From Streptosporangiaceae bacterium (GTDB taxonomy: Bacteria; Actinomycetota; Actinomycetes; Streptosporangiales; Streptosporangiaceae), in contig JASHTQ010000108.1 in the NCBI GenBank assembly GCA_030040475.1, forward strand, positions 1-6,636: a stretch of DNA of 6,636 nt, given 5' to 3'. Positions 5,109 through 6,636 of the stretch are shown here, piece after piece. The translations under genes and the position numbers were made by a program. Under the pieces are notes generated by a model that saw only the letters and a list, made by a program, of their open reading frames with translations, was not told where the DNA came from and ran no database searches. Numbering within the stretch: position 1 is the stretch's first letter; the number at the start of each line of letters is the position of its first letter.

Positions 5109-5836
5109 GGCTGCCTCGCCTCGGGCACGCTCGTCTCCGGACCCGCCGGGTCCCCGGATCCGGCCGGCTCTGCGTCGGCTTCGAGACCGGGGCGGCCCTG
5201 CGCGTTCTCGGCGGCCTCGGCGAGCAGGACCTCGAACGTGGCGTCCCAGGTAGGCAGCGCGCGCTCGGCCTTGAAGTCGGCCAGCGCGTCCAGCGTGCCG
5301 CGGCTGCACCGCAGCCAGGCGCTGCCGGGGAAGTGGGCGTCCACGAGGTCCTTCCAGACGCTCACCGGCAGCCGGTAGGACGCCTCGGCGCTCCACGGCA
5401 CGAGCTCGACCGAGAAGCCCTCGCCATGCGCGACGAACACGGTGCCGCTGAACAGCAGGAGCAGCGGGATCGTTCCGTCGTCAAGGCCCTGGAGGTACCG
5501 GGCGGAGGCCACCTCGAGGTCGTAGGTGCACGGCACCGGCAGGTCGACCTCGGTCACGTCGCTGAACGACGGCACCATCGCGGTCACCGTCGCGAGCTGG
5601 ATCGGCTTGACCGTGTCGGCCCACCGCGACGGGTCACCGAACAGGTCGTGCAGCCGCCGTGCCTCGTCCGCTGAGTACCTGCGGCGGTGCGGCTCGATGC
5701 GGATCTGGCAGCGCAGCGCGATCGCGTGCACGCGCGCGCCGGATCGTTCGGTGATCGTCAGCGCGAACGTCAGCGTGGGGGTGGCCGCGTACCGCTCCGC
5801 GGTCGCGCCGGTACAGCCGAAGATCAGGTCTGCCAT
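5105..5836 (-). CDS. DUF6084 family hydrogenase-associated protein
   Basis: This 243-residue protein matches DUF6084, recognised from VHAIALRCQIRIEPHRRRYS (36-55), FGDPSRW (66-72), TEVDLPVPCTYDLEVA (95-110), DGTIPLLLLFSGTVF (120-134) and VPWSAEASYRLPVSVW (146-161). No reaction is known; mostly beta strands with a helical end (ALADFKAERALPTW, 184-197). ATG at 5836 begins one base after the DUF5947 stop, and the end overlaps the 443-residue gene by 4 bases, so the three are translationally coupled. The last 35 residues are a low-complexity Ala/Glu/Pro/Gly tail. There are Cys at 8, 43, 103 and 177, but no recognised metal motif. No signal peptide or membrane helix; PLLLLFSGTVF is a buried strand by pattern. 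Family fairly sure; function unknown. Confidence 0.88.
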   Translation of the reverse strand: MADLIFGCTGATAERYAATPTLTFALTITERSGARVHAIALRCQIRIEPHRRRYSADEARRLHDLFGDPSRWADTVKPIQLATVTAMVPSFSDVTEVDLPVPCTYDLEVASARYLQGLDDGTIPLLLLFSGTVFVAHGEGFSVELVPWSAEASYRLPVSVWKDLVDAHFPGSAWLRCSRGTLDALADFKAERALPTWDATFEVLLAEAAENAQGRPGLEADAEPAGSGDPAGPETSVPEARQP

Positions 5837-5837
5837 C

Positions 5838-6536
5838 TCAGTGCTCCCGGTTCAGCGGTACGGCGCGCCGGCGCAGGTCGTCGAGGAAGGCGGCCAGCGA
5901 CTCGCGGACCTCGGCGCCGCCGTCGAAGCCCTGCCAGCGCAGCCGCAGCTCGCCGACCAGCGAGTAGCACATGTCGATCGGGATCAGGAACACCTCGCGC
6001 CCCCGGTCGGCCCCCTGGCCGACACCGTGGTGGGCGCCCAGGTCAGCCCCGCGGTCGGCACCGCGGTCGGCCCCGCGGTCAGCACCGCGCACGAAGATCG
6101 CCTCCACGTCCGGCGCGAGCGCGGCGAGCAGCGGGTAGGCGGCGGCGAGCCGGTCCCACGCCGCGAGGTCGAGCTCGCACTCGGTCGTGCCACCCGGGCT
6201 CGGGTAGCCGGCCACCACCCGGTCCAGCGCGGAGTTGAAGAAGAAGAACGCCATCGTGACCGGGATCTGCAGCTCGTTCCAGTCCTCGTCGGTCAACGGG
6301 TGGTCCGGGTCGTGGACTACATGGTCAGGCACGGCCCGGAACCGGCCGCCCGCAGCCCCCTCGTGGGTGAAGAGCAGGTAGCACGCCCGGCAGGTGCAGG
6401 CCAGCGACCGCTTCTCCATGTCCACGACGTGCCCGTGCCGGTCGGTGAGCACCTCGCGGCACATCTCGCAGCGCTCCTGGCCGTCGTTGTCCTCGGCGGC
6501 CGCCCGGCCGCCCGGGGCGCCGTGCGCGATCTGCAC
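5838..6536 (-). CDS. DUF5947 family hydrogenase-associated protein with Cys-rich N-terminus
   Basis: This 232-residue protein matches DUF5947. A likely metal site is built from Cys23, Cys26 (CEMC) and Cys47, Cys49, Cys52 (CTCRAC), with His34 and His36 between. Then follow GRFRAVPDHV (64-73), LQIPVTMAFFFFNSALDRVV (89-108), YPSPGGTTECEL (111-122), APDVEAIFV (141-149) and EVFLIPIDMCYSLVGELRLR (181-200), all typical of the family. Between the last two lies a GADR repeat linker (150-180) made by 12-base DNA units. Function unknown. I chose GTG at 6536: GGAGG (6554-6550) precedes it at 13 bases, slightly far. The frame stays open to the right edge, so a longer start is possible. The DNA just upstream repeats part of this gene, so the N-terminal 20 residues are less certain. 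It leads the block and is followed after one base by DUF6084. Confidence 0.88.
   Translation of the reverse strand: MQIAHGAPGGRAAAEDNDGQERCEMCREVLTDRHGHVVDMEKRSLACTCRACYLLFTHEGAAGGRFRAVPDHVVHDPDHPLTDEDWNELQIPVTMAFFFFNSALDRVVAGYPSPGGTTECELDLAAWDRLAAAYPLLAALAPDVEAIFVRGADRGADRGADRGADLGAHHGVGQGADRGREVFLIPIDMCYSLVGELRLRWQGFDGGAEVRESLAAFLDDLRRRAVPLNREH
6037..6090. repeat. 12-base in-frame tandem repeat, about 4 copies
   Basis: Units close to CCGCGGTCGGCA (plus strand) lie at 6049-6060, 6061-6072 and 6073-6084, with a half unit at 6085-6090 and a diverged copy at 6037-6048. They encode the repeated GADR of the DUF5947 linker. In frame, so copy-number change is tolerated. Confidence 0.85.
6089..6124. 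repeat. 36-base direct repeat, copy inside the DUF5947 gene
   Basis: This segment matches 6600-6635 at 35 of 36 bases (C at 6105 against G at 6616), 511 bases apart in the same orientation. On the minus strand it encodes ALAPDVEAIFV of DUF5947, immediately before the GADR linker. Confidence 0.9.
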
Positions 6537-6636
6537 GATGTCCGGTGCGCCTCCGGAAGCCGCTCCGGCCGGCCCGGTCGGCCTCCCGGTTGGTGCCGTG
6601 CACGAAGATCGCCTCGACGTCCGGCGCGAGCGCGGA
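6537..6636 (-). other. Edge segment carrying a second copy of a DUF5947 fragment
   Basis: No complete gene is seen in these 100 bases. Read on the minus strand from the edge, one frame gives ALAPDVEAIFVHGTNREADR, clearly the same as residues 139-149 of DUF5947 plus a diverged version of its linker. This frame is not the frame of the DUF5947 start that follows and has no stop before entering the gene. Weaker similarity extends about 30 bases beyond the 36-base repeat and then ends. It could be the tail of a duplicated or second DUF5947 gene, a partial tandem duplication, or an assembly error at a contig end. Confidence 0.5.

Noticed and set aside
5109..5396. N-terminal extension of the 443-residue protein to 5396
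   Set aside because: The extra 96 codons are a shadow of DUF6084 in another frame; the GTGA overlap at 5108 fits the other junctions and the conserved-looking sequence begins there.
6037..6090. CRISPR-like short repeats
   Set aside because: Units of 12 or 15 bases are directly tandem with no spacers and stay in the reading frame of the protein genes; they are coding repeats.
6325..6603. Minus-strand ORF of 92 codons overlapping DUF5947
   Set aside because: Most of it is a different-frame shadow of the DUF5947 Cys-rich region; only its upstream edge repeats a DUF5947 fragment, which is reported separately.

Overview
The window is very GC-rich, with G/C-dominated third codon positions, GTG starts and long open shadow frames on the opposite strand. 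This points to an actinomycete-type actinobacterium. All twelve supportable genes lie on the minus strand and read from right to left. They overlap by 4 bases (ATGA or GTGA), overlap more, or are separated by at most about 13 bases, apart from a 25-base gap before hypC. I see no internal terminator, so the block looks like part of one long operon. No RNA gene, insertion sequence or CRISPR array was seen.

The gene set is the accessory and maturation block of a [NiFe]-hydrogenase. From family knowledge, the combination DUF5947, DUF6084, maturation endopeptidase, DUF6893, HypA, HypC, DUF6390, SIS, HupF-type HypC and SIS accompanies the actinobacterial high-affinity hydrogenase (HhySL, group 1h, formerly group 5), which oxidises atmospheric H2. 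The structural subunits and HypB, HypD, HypE and HypF are not in the window and presumably lie outside it.

Layout in transcription order (right to left): 6636-6537, an edge segment that repeats part of the DUF5947 gene; 6536-5838, DUF5947; 5836-5105, DUF6084; 5108-3777, an unnamed 443-residue protein; 3780-3145, hydrogenase maturation endopeptidase; 3203-2784, a DUF6893-like one-helix peptide whose frame runs on without its expected stop; 3067-2798, a small YtxH-like membrane protein; 2791-2696, a 31-codon remnant of hypA; 2670-2311, hypC; 2314-1484, DUF6390; 1473-853, a SIS-domain protein; 856-614, a HupF/HypC-like chaperone; 605 to the left edge, a second SIS-domain protein, cut off by the window.

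How the genes fit together: HypC binds HypD and carries the Fe(CN)2CO unit to the large subunit. HypA would normally bring nickel. The endopeptidase trims the large subunit after Ni insertion. Roles of the DUF proteins, the two tiny membrane peptides and the GmhA-like SIS pair are not established. The main points of interest are the hypA remnant, the DUF6893 frame with a stop one base out of register, the SIS pair with apparently complementary loss of active-site motifs around a HypC-like gene, three neighbouring genes with in-frame tandem repeats in linkers, and the duplicated DUF5947 segment at the right edge.
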